Below, piece by piece: positions 37,459 through 46,429 of a stretch of 64,000 nucleotides of DNA. Source of the DNA: Undibacterium sp. YM2 (GTDB taxonomy: Bacteria; Pseudomonadota; Gammaproteobacteria; Burkholderiales; Burkholderiaceae_D); contig NZ_AP018441.1 in the NCBI RefSeq assembly GCF_009937975.1, positions 5,456,001-5,520,000 on the forward strand, given 5' to 3'. Both the position numbers and the translations under genes were made by a program. The notes beneath the pieces were generated by a model. The model had not been told where the DNA came from, made no database searches, and saw only the letters and a list, made by a program, of their open reading frames with translations. How positions within the stretch are numbered: position 1 is the first letter of the stretch; the number at the start of each line of letters is the position of its first letter.

Positions 37459-38075
37459 GCTTTCCTCGCTTCATTCGACAAAAACCCACCTATGGTCGCA
37501 TGCACCATGGCATCAACGATTTGCTCATGCGTCAAACGCTTGTCACGCAATAAAAATTCCATGGTTGGGTCACAGGCGCGTGAATACAGGGTATAGACCA
37601 GCACGTCATCCGGCACCAGCGGCGTCAATGCGCCCTGTTTTCTGGCGTCTGCGACCAGCGCGTAAAAGCGCTTGTTGACGCGCAAGGCCACCATCACGTA
37701 ATCCAGGTTCAGCATCAGGCTGCGTTGCAGGGCCAGACTGGTTGAAGGCAGATGTGGCACACCACCTTGCAGGCGCAAGCGCAAAGACCAGGCCAGGATA
37801 TGCCTGATCTTGTCTATCGCTGGCATGTCTGCCGCCAGGGTATCCAGCTCAGCCTGGGTCGCCTTCAGCAGCCGCGTCATGGCTGCAGATGCCAGCTTTT
37901 CCTTGGAAGAAAAGTGCTTGTACAGGCTGCCCTTGGCTATGCCCACCGCATCGGCGACATCATCCATGGTCATCAAGTCATACCCTTTTTCTGACAAAAG
38001 GCGATTGACAGCATCAATGATGGCTTCTTCCCGCGCATCAAACTGTTGTTTTTTAAAGGGAATACGGATTTCCAT
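37455..38075 (-). CDS. TetR-family transcriptional regulator
   Basis: Repressor-type protein of 206 residues. The helix-turn-helix is MDDVADAVGIAKGSLYKHFSSKE (about 37-59), split here by 20-residue convention as MDDVADAVGIAKGS and LYKHFSSKE. The C-terminal ligand domain is all-helical. It diverges from the lipid-modification operon over 262 bp that contains a perfect palindrome (38111-38134), its likely operator. The ligand is probably an acyl chain or lipid-stress signal, inferred from the neighbours. Confidence 0.9.
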   Translation of the reverse strand: MEIRIPFKKQQFDAREEAIIDAVNRLLSEKGYDLMTMDDVADAVGIAKGSLYKHFSSKEKLASAAMTRLLKATQAELDTLAADMPAIDKIRHILAWSLRLRLQGGVPHLPSTSLALQRSLMLNLDYVMVALRVNKRFYALVADARKQGALTPLVPDDVLVYTLYSRACDPTMEFLLRDKRLTHEQIVDAMVHATIGGFLSNEARKA

Positions 38076-38110
38076 TATTTTTTCTGCACAAATAAAGACT
38101 TTGTAGTATA

Positions 38111-38134
38111 TTTTGTGACTGATGAGTCACAAAA
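38111..38134. promoter_or_regulatory. Palindromic operator between tetR and the lipid-modification operon
   Basis: TTTTGTGACT and AGTCACAAAA form perfect 10-bp arms around GATG. It lies 36 bp upstream of tetR and 204 bp before the first operon gene. Size and symmetry fit a TetR dimer site. Confidence 0.78.
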
Positions 38135-38337
38135 TGAAATTTATGGTCATATTTTAACCCATGGCAGCTCTTTTACCAGATAAATTATCGGTCACGGCAA
38201 CATCAAAAACACCTGAATCCAAACAACTGAAGCTTGCGTATGTATATATGAATACAGCTCTGCCATAGTTACAGCTCAGATAGAAGTGGCATTTTTACAA
38301 TAAATATATTTTTTATTTTCTTCAATAAATTCAGACT

Positions 38338-39639
38338 ATGAAAATCGCTGTCATCGGTTCCGGCATCTCCGGTCTGTCTTGCGCATACAAGCTTGCTAAA
38401 GCAGGGCATGAAATCAGCCTGTTTGAAGCCAATGATTATTTTGGCGGCCATACCCATACGGTAGATGTCAGCCTGGAAGGCCAGACTTATGGTGTTGATA
38501 CAGGCTTCCTGGTGTTCAACCACAAAACCTATCCCAAGCTCGTCAACTTATTCAAGGAATTGGGCATCGCCACAGTTGCGACAGACATGTCTTTTTCGGT
38601 AAAGATGCCGGTTGGTAAAAATGGCAGCCGCCTGCTGGAATGGGCAGGTGCCAATCTGGATACTGTATTCACTCAACGCCGCAATCTGCTGAACCCGGCC
38701 TTCATACGCATGTTGCGCGATATCCTGCGCTTCAATAAGCAGACGACTGCGCTGGCAACGGGGCAAGATCATCCAGACTTCAAGCAGCCTCTGGGCAGCT
38801 TTCTTGATCAACATGGCTATAGCAAAGAATTCCGCCAGTGGTACTTGCTGCCCATGGCAGCCTGTATCTGGTCTTGCCCCACTGAGACGATGATGGCTTT
38901 TCCGCTGTCTTCTTTCGTGATTTTTTGCCACAACCATGGCTTATTGCAAGTGAATGACAGGCCGCAATGGCAAACTGTCAAAGGTGGCGCAAGACAGTAT
39001 GTAGAAAAGATCTTGCCGGGCATCGCACACAAGCATTTGCAAACCCCGGTTTTAAGCGTACGCGAAAAAGCAGCGGGGGCCATTGCGGTCAAGACGGAAG
39101 AAGGTACCCAGGTATTTGAGCATGTGGTTTTAGCCAGCCATAGCGACCAAAGCCTGAAATTGCTGGCGGATGCTGACCTGGCCGAGCGTCAGATACTTTC
39201 ATCCGTAAAATACCAGCCCAACCGGGCAGTGCTGCACACTGATGCCAGCGTGCTACCGGAAAACAAAAAAGCCTGGTCAGCCTGGAATTATCAAAGCGAA
39301 AGCGGCAGCGAACCGCGTGTCTGCGTGCATTACCTGATTAATCAATTGCAGCCCCTGCCTTTCAAGACACCTGTCATCGTCACCCTGAATCCAATTGTAG
39401 AACCAGCTGCAGACAGTATTATCAACAGCTTTGATTATTCCCACCCGGTCTTTGATGCAATGGCCATCAATGCACAAAACCAGCTAGCAAATATACAGGG
39501 CAGGAGGAATATCTGGTTTGCCGGCGCCTGGACAGGCTATGGCTTCCATGAAGATGGCTTGAAGTCAGGTCTGCGCGTCGCGGAAACCATACTCGCGCGT
39601 GCAGAAGCAGCTTACGAAAAAATGATACGTGCGGCATGA
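38338..39639 (+). CDS. FAD/NAD(P)-binding amine-oxidase-like protein (COG2907)
   Basis: Flavoprotein of 433 residues. The dinucleotide motif IGSGISGLSCAYKLAKAGH is at about 5-23, with FEANDYFGGHTHTVDV completing the FAD site, and GGARQYVEKI in the middle. This is the COG2907 family that travels with DUF1365 and a Cfa-like methyltransferase in many proteobacteria, including operons of the alphaproteobacterial singlet-oxygen (RpoE-ChrR) response. It may oxidise or desaturate membrane acyl chains. It is the first gene of a seven-gene run with mostly 4-bp overlaps. Confidence 0.85.
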   Translation: MKIAVIGSGISGLSCAYKLAKAGHEISLFEANDYFGGHTHTVDVSLEGQTYGVDTGFLVFNHKTYPKLVNLFKELGIATVATDMSFSVKMPVGKNGSRLLEWAGANLDTVFTQRRNLLNPAFIRMLRDILRFNKQTTALATGQDHPDFKQPLGSFLDQHGYSKEFRQWYLLPMAACIWSCPTETMMAFPLSSFVIFCHNHGLLQVNDRPQWQTVKGGARQYVEKILPGIAHKHLQTPVLSVREKAAGAIAVKTEEGTQVFEHVVLASHSDQSLKLLADADLAERQILSSVKYQPNRAVLHTDASVLPENKKAWSAWNYQSESGSEPRVCVHYLINQLQPLPFKTPVIVTLNPIVEPAADSIINSFDYSHPVFDAMAINAQNQLANIQGRRNIWFAGAWTGYGFHEDGLKSGLRVAETILARAEAAYEKMIRAA

Positions 39640-40460
39640 ACATGAACACGCCTGCCATCAAATCTGCGGTCGTCTTGTGCACGGGTGAAGTCATGCACAA
39701 GCGTTTGCGTCCGGCAAAAAATGCTTTTCGCTATGGCGTATTTTTTATCCGGGTACCTGTGCGTGACATCAAGGACATCAATCGCATGAGTACGCCCAAA
39801 TTGTTTTCTGTGAATCGCTTCAATGCCCTGTCTTTCCATGAACGTGACCATGGTGATGCCAGCCAGCCATTGGCGCAATGGATAGATGCTTTGCTGAAAA
39901 GCGAAGGCATCAGCGATGCTGACGGAGAAATCTGGCTGCAATGCTTTCCACGTGTGTTTGGCTATGTGTTTAATCCTGTGTCTTTCTGGTTTTGTCATCG
40001 CCAGAATGGCGAGCTGCGTGCGGTGGTGTGCGAGGTACGCAATACCTTTGGTGAAAAACATTTATACCTGTTGGAAAACGGCGGCAAGCTGGTCAATGGC
40101 GAAGAATTGCAAGCCAGGAAAATTTTCCATGTTTCCCCTTTCTGCAAAGTCGAGGGCAACTATCGCTTCTGCTTCATGAAAGCTCAGCAAGACTTGCGCG
40201 GACAAGCCGCACAACATTCGCTCATAAAACATCTGGCGCGTATCGATTACGAAGATGCAGAAGGCCCCTTATTGCTGACCAGTGTTTCTGGCCGCGAACA
40301 GGTGATGAGCAACATGCAAATCGTCAGAGTCATGCTGCGCTATCCCTTCATGACCTTGGGTGTCGTACTGCGTATCCATGTGCAGGCACTGCGCCTGTGG
40401 ATCAAACGTGTGCCTTTTTTTTCCAAACCTATTCCTCCTACTGAAGAGTTAAGCCGATGA
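39636..40460 (+). CDS. DUF1365-family protein
   Basis: Protein of 274 residues with the family phrases FRYGVFFIRVPV, PRVFGYVFNPVSFWFCH and VCEVRNTFGEKHLYLL. It has no signal peptide. The function is unknown; the family occurs almost always between COG2907 and Cfa genes, so a step in fatty-acid modification is likely. ATG overlaps the upstream stop and its own stop overlaps cfa, 4 bp each. Confidence 0.88.
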   Translation: MNMNTPAIKSAVVLCTGEVMHKRLRPAKNAFRYGVFFIRVPVRDIKDINRMSTPKLFSVNRFNALSFHERDHGDASQPLAQWIDALLKSEGISDADGEIWLQCFPRVFGYVFNPVSFWFCHRQNGELRAVVCEVRNTFGEKHLYLLENGGKLVNGEELQARKIFHVSPFCKVEGNYRFCFMKAQQDLRGQAAQHSLIKHLARIDYEDAEGPLLLTSVSGREQVMSNMQIVRVMLRYPFMTLGVVLRIHVQALRLWIKRVPFFSKPIPPTEELSR

Positions 40461-41719
40461 GCAGCCTACATCCCACATTCACCTCTGGCGCGTCTGCAGC
40501 TGATAATAATGCACAAAATGCTCCACTGAACAGCAAGCATTTCCCGGCGCAAGCCAGGTTCGTGTTAAGCCTGCTGAACAAGCTTGAGCACGGTTGTCTG
40601 ACCATACAATTCCCTGATGGTCAGACGGCCAGCTTTGGCCGCACATCAGAAGGCTGGCAACATGTGAGCCTGCATCTGAAAGACTGGGAGTTGTATCGCG
40701 CCGTACTCAAGTCAGGTGACATCGGTTTTGCCGAGAGCTATATAAACGGGCACTGGACCACCAGCAGCCTGACCGGCCTGATAGAACTGATTTCCCATAA
40801 TCGCCAGCAACTGGAAAGCGTCATCTACGGCAGCTGGTGGGGCAATCTGATCTACAGGATCAAGCATCTGCTGAACCGCAATTCACGCAGTGGCAGCAAG
40901 AAAAACATTCATGCCCACTACGACATAGGCAATGAATTCTACAAGCTGTGGCTGGACCCTACAATGACTTACTCCAGCGCGATTTATTCTGGCGAGCAAG
41001 AGCAATCACTGGAAGAAGCCCAACTGGCAAAATACCGCCGCATACTGCATCAACTGGCCTTACCAGAAAATGCCAAAGTACTGGAAATAGGCTGCGGCTG
41101 GGGCGGCTTTGCCGAGATGGCGATACGTGATGCCGGTGCCCACGTCACTGGACTGACGCTCTCCACCGAGCAATTGCAATATGCCCACGCGCGCTTGCAC
41201 AATGCGGGTCTGCATGCGCAAAGTGATTTGCGCATACAAGACTATCGTGATGCAAACGGCAGCTATGACGCCATCGCTTCGATAGAAATGTTTGAAGCTG
41301 TTGGCGAAGCCTATTGGCCAGGCTATTTTGAATGCCTGCAACGCAACCTGAAACAGGGTGGCCGTGCCTGCGTGCAGAGCATCGTCATTGCGGATGAATT
41401 ATTTGACCGCTACCGCAAGGGTACCGACTTTATACAGCAGTACATTTTCCCTGGCGGCATGTTGCCATCCATAGAAAAATTCCACGCGATGGCAGCAGGC
41501 TACGGCATGGAGGTACTGGATACCTATAATTTTGGTCTCGACTATGCACGCACCCTGTTGCACTGGCGTCATGCATTCATGGAAAAATTGACGCAGGTCA
41601 AGGTCCAGGGCTTCGATGATCAATTCCTACGTACCTGGGAATTTTACCTGGCTTACTGTGAAGCAGGTTTCCGCGCTGGCAGTATTAATGTCACGCAATT
41701 CACATTGAGGAAAAAATGA
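40457..41719 (+). CDS. Cyclopropane-fatty-acyl-phospholipid synthase-family methyltransferase
   Basis: SAM-dependent enzyme of 420 residues that methylenates or methylates unsaturated acyl chains of phospholipids. An N-terminal lipid-binding domain (about 1-140) precedes the catalytic domain. Conserved parts are HYDIGNEFYKLWLDPTMTYS, the SAM loop VLEIGCGWGGFAE, EMFEAVGEAYWP and YIFPGGMLPS. In this cluster type the enzyme may make a product other than a cyclopropane, for example a methyl-branched or furan-fatty-acid precursor; this is inference. Confidence 0.93.
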   Translation: MSSLHPTFTSGASAADNNAQNAPLNSKHFPAQARFVLSLLNKLEHGCLTIQFPDGQTASFGRTSEGWQHVSLHLKDWELYRAVLKSGDIGFAESYINGHWTTSSLTGLIELISHNRQQLESVIYGSWWGNLIYRIKHLLNRNSRSGSKKNIHAHYDIGNEFYKLWLDPTMTYSSAIYSGEQEQSLEEAQLAKYRRILHQLALPENAKVLEIGCGWGGFAEMAIRDAGAHVTGLTLSTEQLQYAHARLHNAGLHAQSDLRIQDYRDANGSYDAIASIEMFEAVGEAYWPGYFECLQRNLKQGGRACVQSIVIADELFDRYRKGTDFIQQYIFPGGMLPSIEKFHAMAAGYGMEVLDTYNFGLDYARTLLHWRHAFMEKLTQVKVQGFDDQFLRTWEFYLAYCEAGFRAGSINVTQFTLRKK

Positions 41720-42294
41720 ACGCCCCATTCGTTGTGCGCAGTTTTTTTCTCTCACTACTGATGTCAAGTGCAGTAATCACTGTGTATGCGGAAGATAAAA
41801 CGACGAGTTACGTACCGGCACACATCAGTGAAGAAATCCCACAGGCCAGCTTGCAAGGTACAGGCAGTTTTCGCTGGTTTGGCTTGCATATTTACGACGC
41901 GAGCTTGTGGTCTTTACCTGAAGGCTATAAGCCGGAAAGTGACAAGCCACAAAAGTTTGCATTAGACCTGGCCTATGCCCGCACTTTGTACGGCAGCAAG
42001 ATCGCTGAAGCCAGCATAGATGAAATAGAAAAACTCAAGCTTGGTACGCCAGAAAAGCGTGAGCGCTGGCTGACACAGATGAAAGCAATTTTTCCAGACG
42101 TCAAACAGGGTACACATATCACCGGCATTTATCTGCCGAAAGAAGCTGCCAGGTTTTACTTGAACGGGAAATTGTTGGGTGAGATACGCGATGCAGAATT
42201 TGCCCATGCTTTCTTTGCAATATGGTTGGACAAAAAAACTACAGCACAGAGTTTGCGTAGCAAGCTGCTGGGCAGCAAAGCTGGCGTCAATTAA
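41716..42294 (+). CDS. Exported chalcone-isomerase-like protein
   Basis: Protein of 192 residues with a signal peptide cleaved near VYAED (about residue 25). GTGSFRWFGLHIYDASLW and LDLAYARTLYGSKIAEASIDEI fit the bacterial chalcone-isomerase-like family, members of which bind fatty acids rather than flavonoids. It probably acts in the periplasm. It overlaps cfa by 4 bp and lies 38 bp before the DUF3833 gene. Confidence 0.82.
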   Translation: MNAPFVVRSFFLSLLMSSAVITVYAEDKTTSYVPAHISEEIPQASLQGTGSFRWFGLHIYDASLWSLPEGYKPESDKPQKFALDLAYARTLYGSKIAEASIDEIEKLKLGTPEKRERWLTQMKAIFPDVKQGTHITGIYLPKEAARFYLNGKLLGEIRDAEFAHAFFAIWLDKKTTAQSLRSKLLGSKAGVN

Positions 42295-42332
42295 ACACAC
42301 CGCCAAAAAGAGCAATCACTTCAGGAAAGCCT

Positions 42333-42884
42333 ATGTTCAAGCAAACTTACCGATTATTTTTCTGCAGCCTGATCATGCTGCTGACATCCTGTGCCAGCCA
42401 GTACGAGCCTGGCCGCTACCGCAATGAAACGCCCAAGCTGGACATGCAAAGCTATTTCAATGGCAAACTTGATGCCTGGGGCATGTTCCAGGACAGATCG
42501 GGGGCGATCGTCAAACGCTTTACCGTAGTCATGGATTGCCAGTGGTCAGGCGATACAGGTACGCTCAATGAAGACTTCAGTTACTCAGATGGCAGCAAGC
42601 AAAAACGTATCTGGACCTTGAAGAAAGTGGGCAATGATCAATTCACCGGCACTGCTGCCGACGTGATAGGCGAAGCGAAGGGACAAGTATCTGGCAATAC
42701 CCTGCACTGGAATTATGTATTGGCATTGCCCGTCGATGGCAGCATTTACAATGTCGATTTTGATGACACCATGGTCTTGATGGACGACAGGATCATGCTG
42801 AACCGCGCCATCATGCGCAAGTTTGGCGTCGAGCTGGGCAGCGTGACTCTCTCCTTCACCAAACGTAGCAGCACCACACCATGA
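42333..42884 (+). CDS. DUF3833-family lipoprotein
   Basis: Lipoprotein of 183 residues with lipobox LLTSC (Cys near residue 20). The body includes KLDAWGMFQDRSGAIVKRF and GDTGTLNEDFSYSDG, DUF3833 hallmarks, in a beta-rich lipocalin-like pattern. Function unknown. It belongs to the fatty-acid modification cluster and overlaps the SDR start by 4 bp. Confidence 0.85.
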   Translation: MFKQTYRLFFCSLIMLLTSCASQYEPGRYRNETPKLDMQSYFNGKLDAWGMFQDRSGAIVKRFTVVMDCQWSGDTGTLNEDFSYSDGSKQKRIWTLKKVGNDQFTGTAADVIGEAKGQVSGNTLHWNYVLALPVDGSIYNVDFDDTMVLMDDRIMLNRAIMRKFGVELGSVTLSFTKRSSTTP

Positions 42885-43648
42885 ACCCCGTCATACGCGA
42901 CTGGCGTGGCAAACGTGTCTGGATCATAGGCGCGTCCAGCGGCATAGGTGAAGAAACGGCGAGGTTGTTGCTGACCCTGGGCGCCAGGGTCGCACTGTCT
43001 GCCCGCAAACTGCCGCAGCTGGAAGAAATTGCGGCTGACTACCCCATGGCCGAGGCCGTGGCAGTGGATATCTGTGATCATGCCAGCATCATGGCCTGCC
43101 ATGCGGGCCTGATGAAAAAATGGGGCAGCATTGATCTGGTACTCATCGTTGCAGGTAGCTACAATGAAATGCGGGCAGACAGTGTTGATATGGCTGCAGT
43201 TAACCAACTGATAGACATTAATTTGCGCGGGGTTTATCAATGCCTGGATGTGGTCCTGCCTGCGTTGCTGAAGCAAGGCAGTGGCGGCATAGGCGTAGTC
43301 GGTTCAGTTGCGGGTCTCTCAGGCTTGCCCAAGGCGCTGGTGTATGGGCCGACCAAGGCGGCCATCATCAATTTGTGTGAATCCCTGTACCTCGATGTGC
43401 GGCCAAAAAATATCGCGGTATATATGATTAATCCCGGCTTTGTGGAAACGCCGATGACAGCGAAAAATGACTTCAAGATGCCCGCATTGATCAGTGCACC
43501 TGAAGCAGCGGTGGCTATCGTCAAAGGTATGCAAAGGGGGGACTTTCATATCCACTTCCCGCATCGTTTTACAAACTGGCTAAGACTGGCGCGTCTACTG
43601 CCTTACCGCAGCTATTTTTATCTGGTTCATAAAGTCACAGGTTTATAA
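42881..43648 (+). CDS. Short-chain dehydrogenase/reductase
   Basis: NAD(P)-dependent oxidoreductase of 255 residues. The cofactor loop is IGASSGIGEETARLL (about 14-28), the active site is Ser in GSVAG with YGPTKAA (Tyr-x3-Lys), and NPGFVETPM follows. It probably acts on a keto or hydroxy acyl intermediate, by context. It ends immediately before the SnoaL-like gene with no gap. Confidence 0.92.
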   Translation: MNPVIRDWRGKRVWIIGASSGIGEETARLLLTLGARVALSARKLPQLEEIAADYPMAEAVAVDICDHASIMACHAGLMKKWGSIDLVLIVAGSYNEMRADSVDMAAVNQLIDINLRGVYQCLDVVLPALLKQGSGGIGVVGSVAGLSGLPKALVYGPTKAAIINLCESLYLDVRPKNIAVYMINPGFVETPMTAKNDFKMPALISAPEAAVAIVKGMQRGDFHIHFPHRFTNWLRLARLLPYRSYFYLVHKVTGL

Positions 43649-44107
43649 ATGTCCAACGCCCATGTACCAGTTCATGTAGATCATCAGGCCAGTCTGGATA
43701 AGCTCGTCAGCTTCTTTGAATCCATCACACTGGCGGCCTGCCAGGACTTGTCAGATGTCTACACTGAAGATGCCTATTTCAAAGACCCATTCAATGAGCT
43801 GCGCGGCCTGCCTGCCATCAACCAGGTTTTCCAGCACATGTTTGTGCAAGTTCATGAGCCGCGCTTTCGCGTTACTTCTACTGTGTTGCAGGGTGACACC
43901 GCTTTTCTGGTCTGGGATTTTTTATTTTCGATGAAAAACTTCAATGCAGCACCGCAATGCATACGGGGTGCCACGCATATACGTTTTGTGGAAGATGGCC
44001 GGGTGAGTTTTCACCGTGATTATTGGGATGCGGCAGAAGAATTGTATGAAAAGCTGCCCGTGCTGGGCAGCTTCATGCGTTTTTTGAAAAACCAGGCGCG
44101 CAAATAG
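43649..44107 (+). CDS. SnoaL/NTF2-like protein
   Basis: A 152-residue cone-shaped alpha+beta barrel protein, recognised by FFESITLAACQDLSDVYTED, YFKDPFNELRGLPAI and TSTVLQGDTAFLVWDF. The family includes hydratases, isomerases and non-catalytic members. It is the last gene of the plus-strand operon. It converges with another NTF2-like gene 12 bp away, though the two share little sequence. Confidence 0.85.
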   Translation: MSNAHVPVHVDHQASLDKLVSFFESITLAACQDLSDVYTEDAYFKDPFNELRGLPAINQVFQHMFVQVHEPRFRVTSTVLQGDTAFLVWDFLFSMKNFNAAPQCIRGATHIRFVEDGRVSFHRDYWDAAEELYEKLPVLGSFMRFLKNQARK

Positions 44108-44119
44108 TGTGCAAGTAGT

Positions 44120-44548
44120 TTATTTGCCTGCCTTATACGCTGGCAAATATTGCGCCAGCCTTGCGCCCATTTCCTGGCCCAGCGCTTGCAATCCACTCAT
44201 GGGCCTGACCATGACTTCAAAATCGACGATCTTGCCATCGGCATCAAAGCGTATCATGTCTATGCCCTTGAGCTGCTTGTCACCGACATTGGCACTGAAT
44301 TCCAGCACGATATTCAAACCATCATCGGAAGACAATTCGCGGTGATAAGTGAAATTTTCAAATACCTTGACGACGGTACCCAGTATCAATACGACTGCCT
44401 GGGCGCTGGCATAAGGCTGATGCGCCATGGGAGAACGAAAGACCGCATCTGCATGCACGATGGATGGCAAGGCACTCAGGTCTTTATTGGCAATCATCTC
44501 ATGCCAGGTTTGCAGGGAAGCGGCAACGGCGTCGGGCAGCTTGTTCAT
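44120..44548 (-). CDS. SnoaL/NTF2-like protein
   Basis: A 142-residue NTF2-fold protein with LQTWHEMIANKDLSALPSIV, ADAVFRSPM and FDADGKIVDFEVMVRPM. The start is placed at ATG 44548 because AAGG lies six bases upstream; the ATG at 44554 abuts that site. Enzyme activity unknown. It is monocistronic. Confidence 0.82.
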   Translation of the reverse strand: MNKLPDAVAASLQTWHEMIANKDLSALPSIVHADAVFRSPMAHQPYASAQAVVLILGTVVKVFENFTYHRELSSDDGLNIVLEFSANVGDKQLKGIDMIRFDADGKIVDFEVMVRPMSGLQALGQEMGARLAQYLPAYKAGK

Positions 44549-44656
44549 TGTCATCCTTTTATGTTGATTTAACCCGGTATGCTTCGGGCTTTATGTAAAA
44601 GGAATGATCTTAGACCAAATTCTGCCTGCGGGTATTTTTGCTGTTGTAATTTCAGT

Positions 44657-45871
44657 CTACAGTTTTGGTTGTACAGGTTTCGCGACTTCAGGCGTACGTG
44701 ATAACAAACGACTAGAGGGGCTGTCATCTGCACTCAATACATTCAGGTCGGCACCTGGCCTCGTGGCCGTAATGGGCTTGATACTGCCGCTGAACTGTTC
44801 CAGCAATTTCTTATCGACAGGTTCAACTGCTTTACCATCCGGGTCTTGCTTGGGAGTGATCCCGCGTTCTTCTACCCTGCGGTAAAAAAACTTGTGTTGA
44901 GTAGAATCATGGATAACACTCTTCTCTGGCTCTACCGGCACTTCACGCTTCATGATCAATGCTGAACCCAGGCTGGCATTCAGGTAACCACTCATCAGAT
45001 TGAAGTTACGTGTTGAGAGGCCATTGAGCTCATAACCACCACCTATGTCGCTATGGCAGCCAGCAGTCGTCACACCGAGGAAACGCTTGTCAGCCGACAG
45101 GCCCTGCGGAATGATGTTATCTGCCGGGAACAGGGAGCGATGTTCATCGCCCGCCTTGATTTGCAAACCGCTGATGACTGAATCGGCAGGCCGCCTGTCC
45201 TTGCGCTCTGGTGCTCCCGTCGCAACCGGGTCGTACATGGCCAGTGCCTGAGGGATAGAGCCTGGCTCCTTCAAAGGTGGCGCAGTATAGATTACCTTAT
45301 CATCTTTCAGACCCAGGCTCAGCGCATAGGTTTCGACCTTTCTGGCATTCGGGTCCTGGACACCTCTTTCATCGACCATCCGTGTAAAGCCTGCCGCCTG
45401 CTCGGCACCGCGGCTAAAACCGACAGAAACGACGCTGATCTTGGCATCGGGATTTTCTTTCAGCCAGACAGCCGCCTGATTATCGAACTGCTCATACATC
45501 GCTTCCAGGCGTTCCTGGTAAGTGCCGCCAGTGGCGCCATCCCAGGTACCCTTGAGACCACCCTGGGTACCCGGACCTTCCTTGTAATATCCGCCGATAT
45601 GTGGATTGTCCTGTGCCGCTGCCTCAATCTGATCCTTTAATAAACCAACATTGGTTATATGCTTGGGATCATGAATTGCATCATTACCTGTGCCATCAAA
45701 CAGGGCCACGAAAACCCGCGAATTGGGATCCTTGCTGTCATATAACTGAGGCACTTCAAAGGCATTGATTTGCTCCTCTGCCTTGGTATAAGTCGCCAGT
45801 TGGGCAGGAGTAGCCTGCCTTACGTCAACGCCATCCGATTTCACAGGATCAGATTTCACAGGGTCGGTCAT
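44657..45871 (-). CDS. DUF2235 (Tle1-like) alpha/beta hydrolase, putative phospholipase toxin
   Basis: Protein of 404 residues without a signal peptide. It has the DUF2235 marks: FDGTGND (58-64), nucleophile elbow VGFSRGAE (Ser153), YDPVATGAP (Asp214) and GCHSDIGGGY (His273), a complete Ser-Asp-His triad. The family includes T6SS phospholipase effectors Tle1. Here no T6SS gene is in view, while a type IVB secretion system lies nearby. The N-terminus is DPVKSDPVKSD, a short repeat. It lies 12 bp after a secreted small protein, an arrangement typical of effector-immunity pairs. The physiological substrate is not shown. Confidence 0.82.
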   Translation of the reverse strand: MTDPVKSDPVKSDGVDVRQATPAQLATYTKAEEQINAFEVPQLYDSKDPNSRVFVALFDGTGNDAIHDPKHITNVGLLKDQIEAAAQDNPHIGGYYKEGPGTQGGLKGTWDGATGGTYQERLEAMYEQFDNQAAVWLKENPDAKISVVSVGFSRGAEQAAGFTRMVDERGVQDPNARKVETYALSLGLKDDKVIYTAPPLKEPGSIPQALAMYDPVATGAPERKDRRPADSVISGLQIKAGDEHRSLFPADNIIPQGLSADKRFLGVTTAGCHSDIGGGYELNGLSTRNFNLMSGYLNASLGSALIMKREVPVEPEKSVIHDSTQHKFFYRRVEERGITPKQDPDGKAVEPVDKKLLEQFSGSIKPITATRPGADLNVLSADDSPSSRLLSRTPEVAKPVQPKL

Positions 45872-45883
45872 GGAATGGTACCG

Positions 45884-46429
45884 TTAATAGGTTTTTGAAT
45901 AAGCCAAAGTACGGTGGTCGTGATGATCGCGTGTCGCCTCATCTTTTTCGAGCCGTATTGTGACGAACATGTACACGTTCAAAGTTCTGTCATTCACTTC
46001 AATAATGATAGTAGGCTGACCACCGGAGATGGGGTCGGCCTTGTATATCCGGCTAACATCATCTGTATGCAAGACCTTGCGGTCCTTGAAAATGTCGTCC
46101 AGATTCAAGCTGGCAGAAAGCTTGCTGCCATCTGCTGCAGACCATTTGACTTCAACCGGTCCGGCAAAAGTGATATAAGACCCGGATTTAAAATTTGGGT
46201 ATCTGTTTTGATCTTTCTCGGTCTTCGCGGGTGCCAGTTTTCCTGCACTCAGCTTGTGTGGTGTTCCTGCATACAGGACATCAACATCACTGGCGCTGTA
46301 CACCTGGATGTTCAAATCATGTTTGGAGAATTTCAGAAAATCTTCATTTGCCATTGCGCTAGATCCCAATTGTGTTTGTAAAGCGATTGCCATCAAAAAT
46401 CCTGCAAAATTTCGTTTAGAGAGTTTCAT
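45884..46429 (-). CDS. Secreted hypothetical protein, candidate immunity partner of the DUF2235 hydrolase
   Basis: Protein of 181 residues from the ATG at 46429, with a signal peptide (KLSKRNFAGFLMAIALQTQ, cleaved near SSAMA). A start 27 bases upstream would give an untypical signal. The mature part is beta-rich (YITFAGPVEVKWSAADGSKL, TIIIEVNDRTLNVYMFVTI) and ends His-rich. I do not recognise a family. Export to the periplasm plus tight linkage to a putative phospholipase suggests immunity; this is inference. Confidence 0.65.
   Translation of the reverse strand: MKLSKRNFAGFLMAIALQTQLGSSAMANEDFLKFSKHDLNIQVYSASDVDVLYAGTPHKLSAGKLAPAKTEKDQNRYPNFKSGSYITFAGPVEVKWSAADGSKLSASLNLDDIFKDRKVLHTDDVSRIYKADPISGGQPTIIIEVNDRTLNVYMFVTIRLEKDEATRDHHDHRTLAYSKTY

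Noticed and set aside
44657..45871. A T6SS locus
   Set aside because: Only a DUF2235 hydrolase is present; no VgrG, Hcp, PAAR or sheath gene is in the window.
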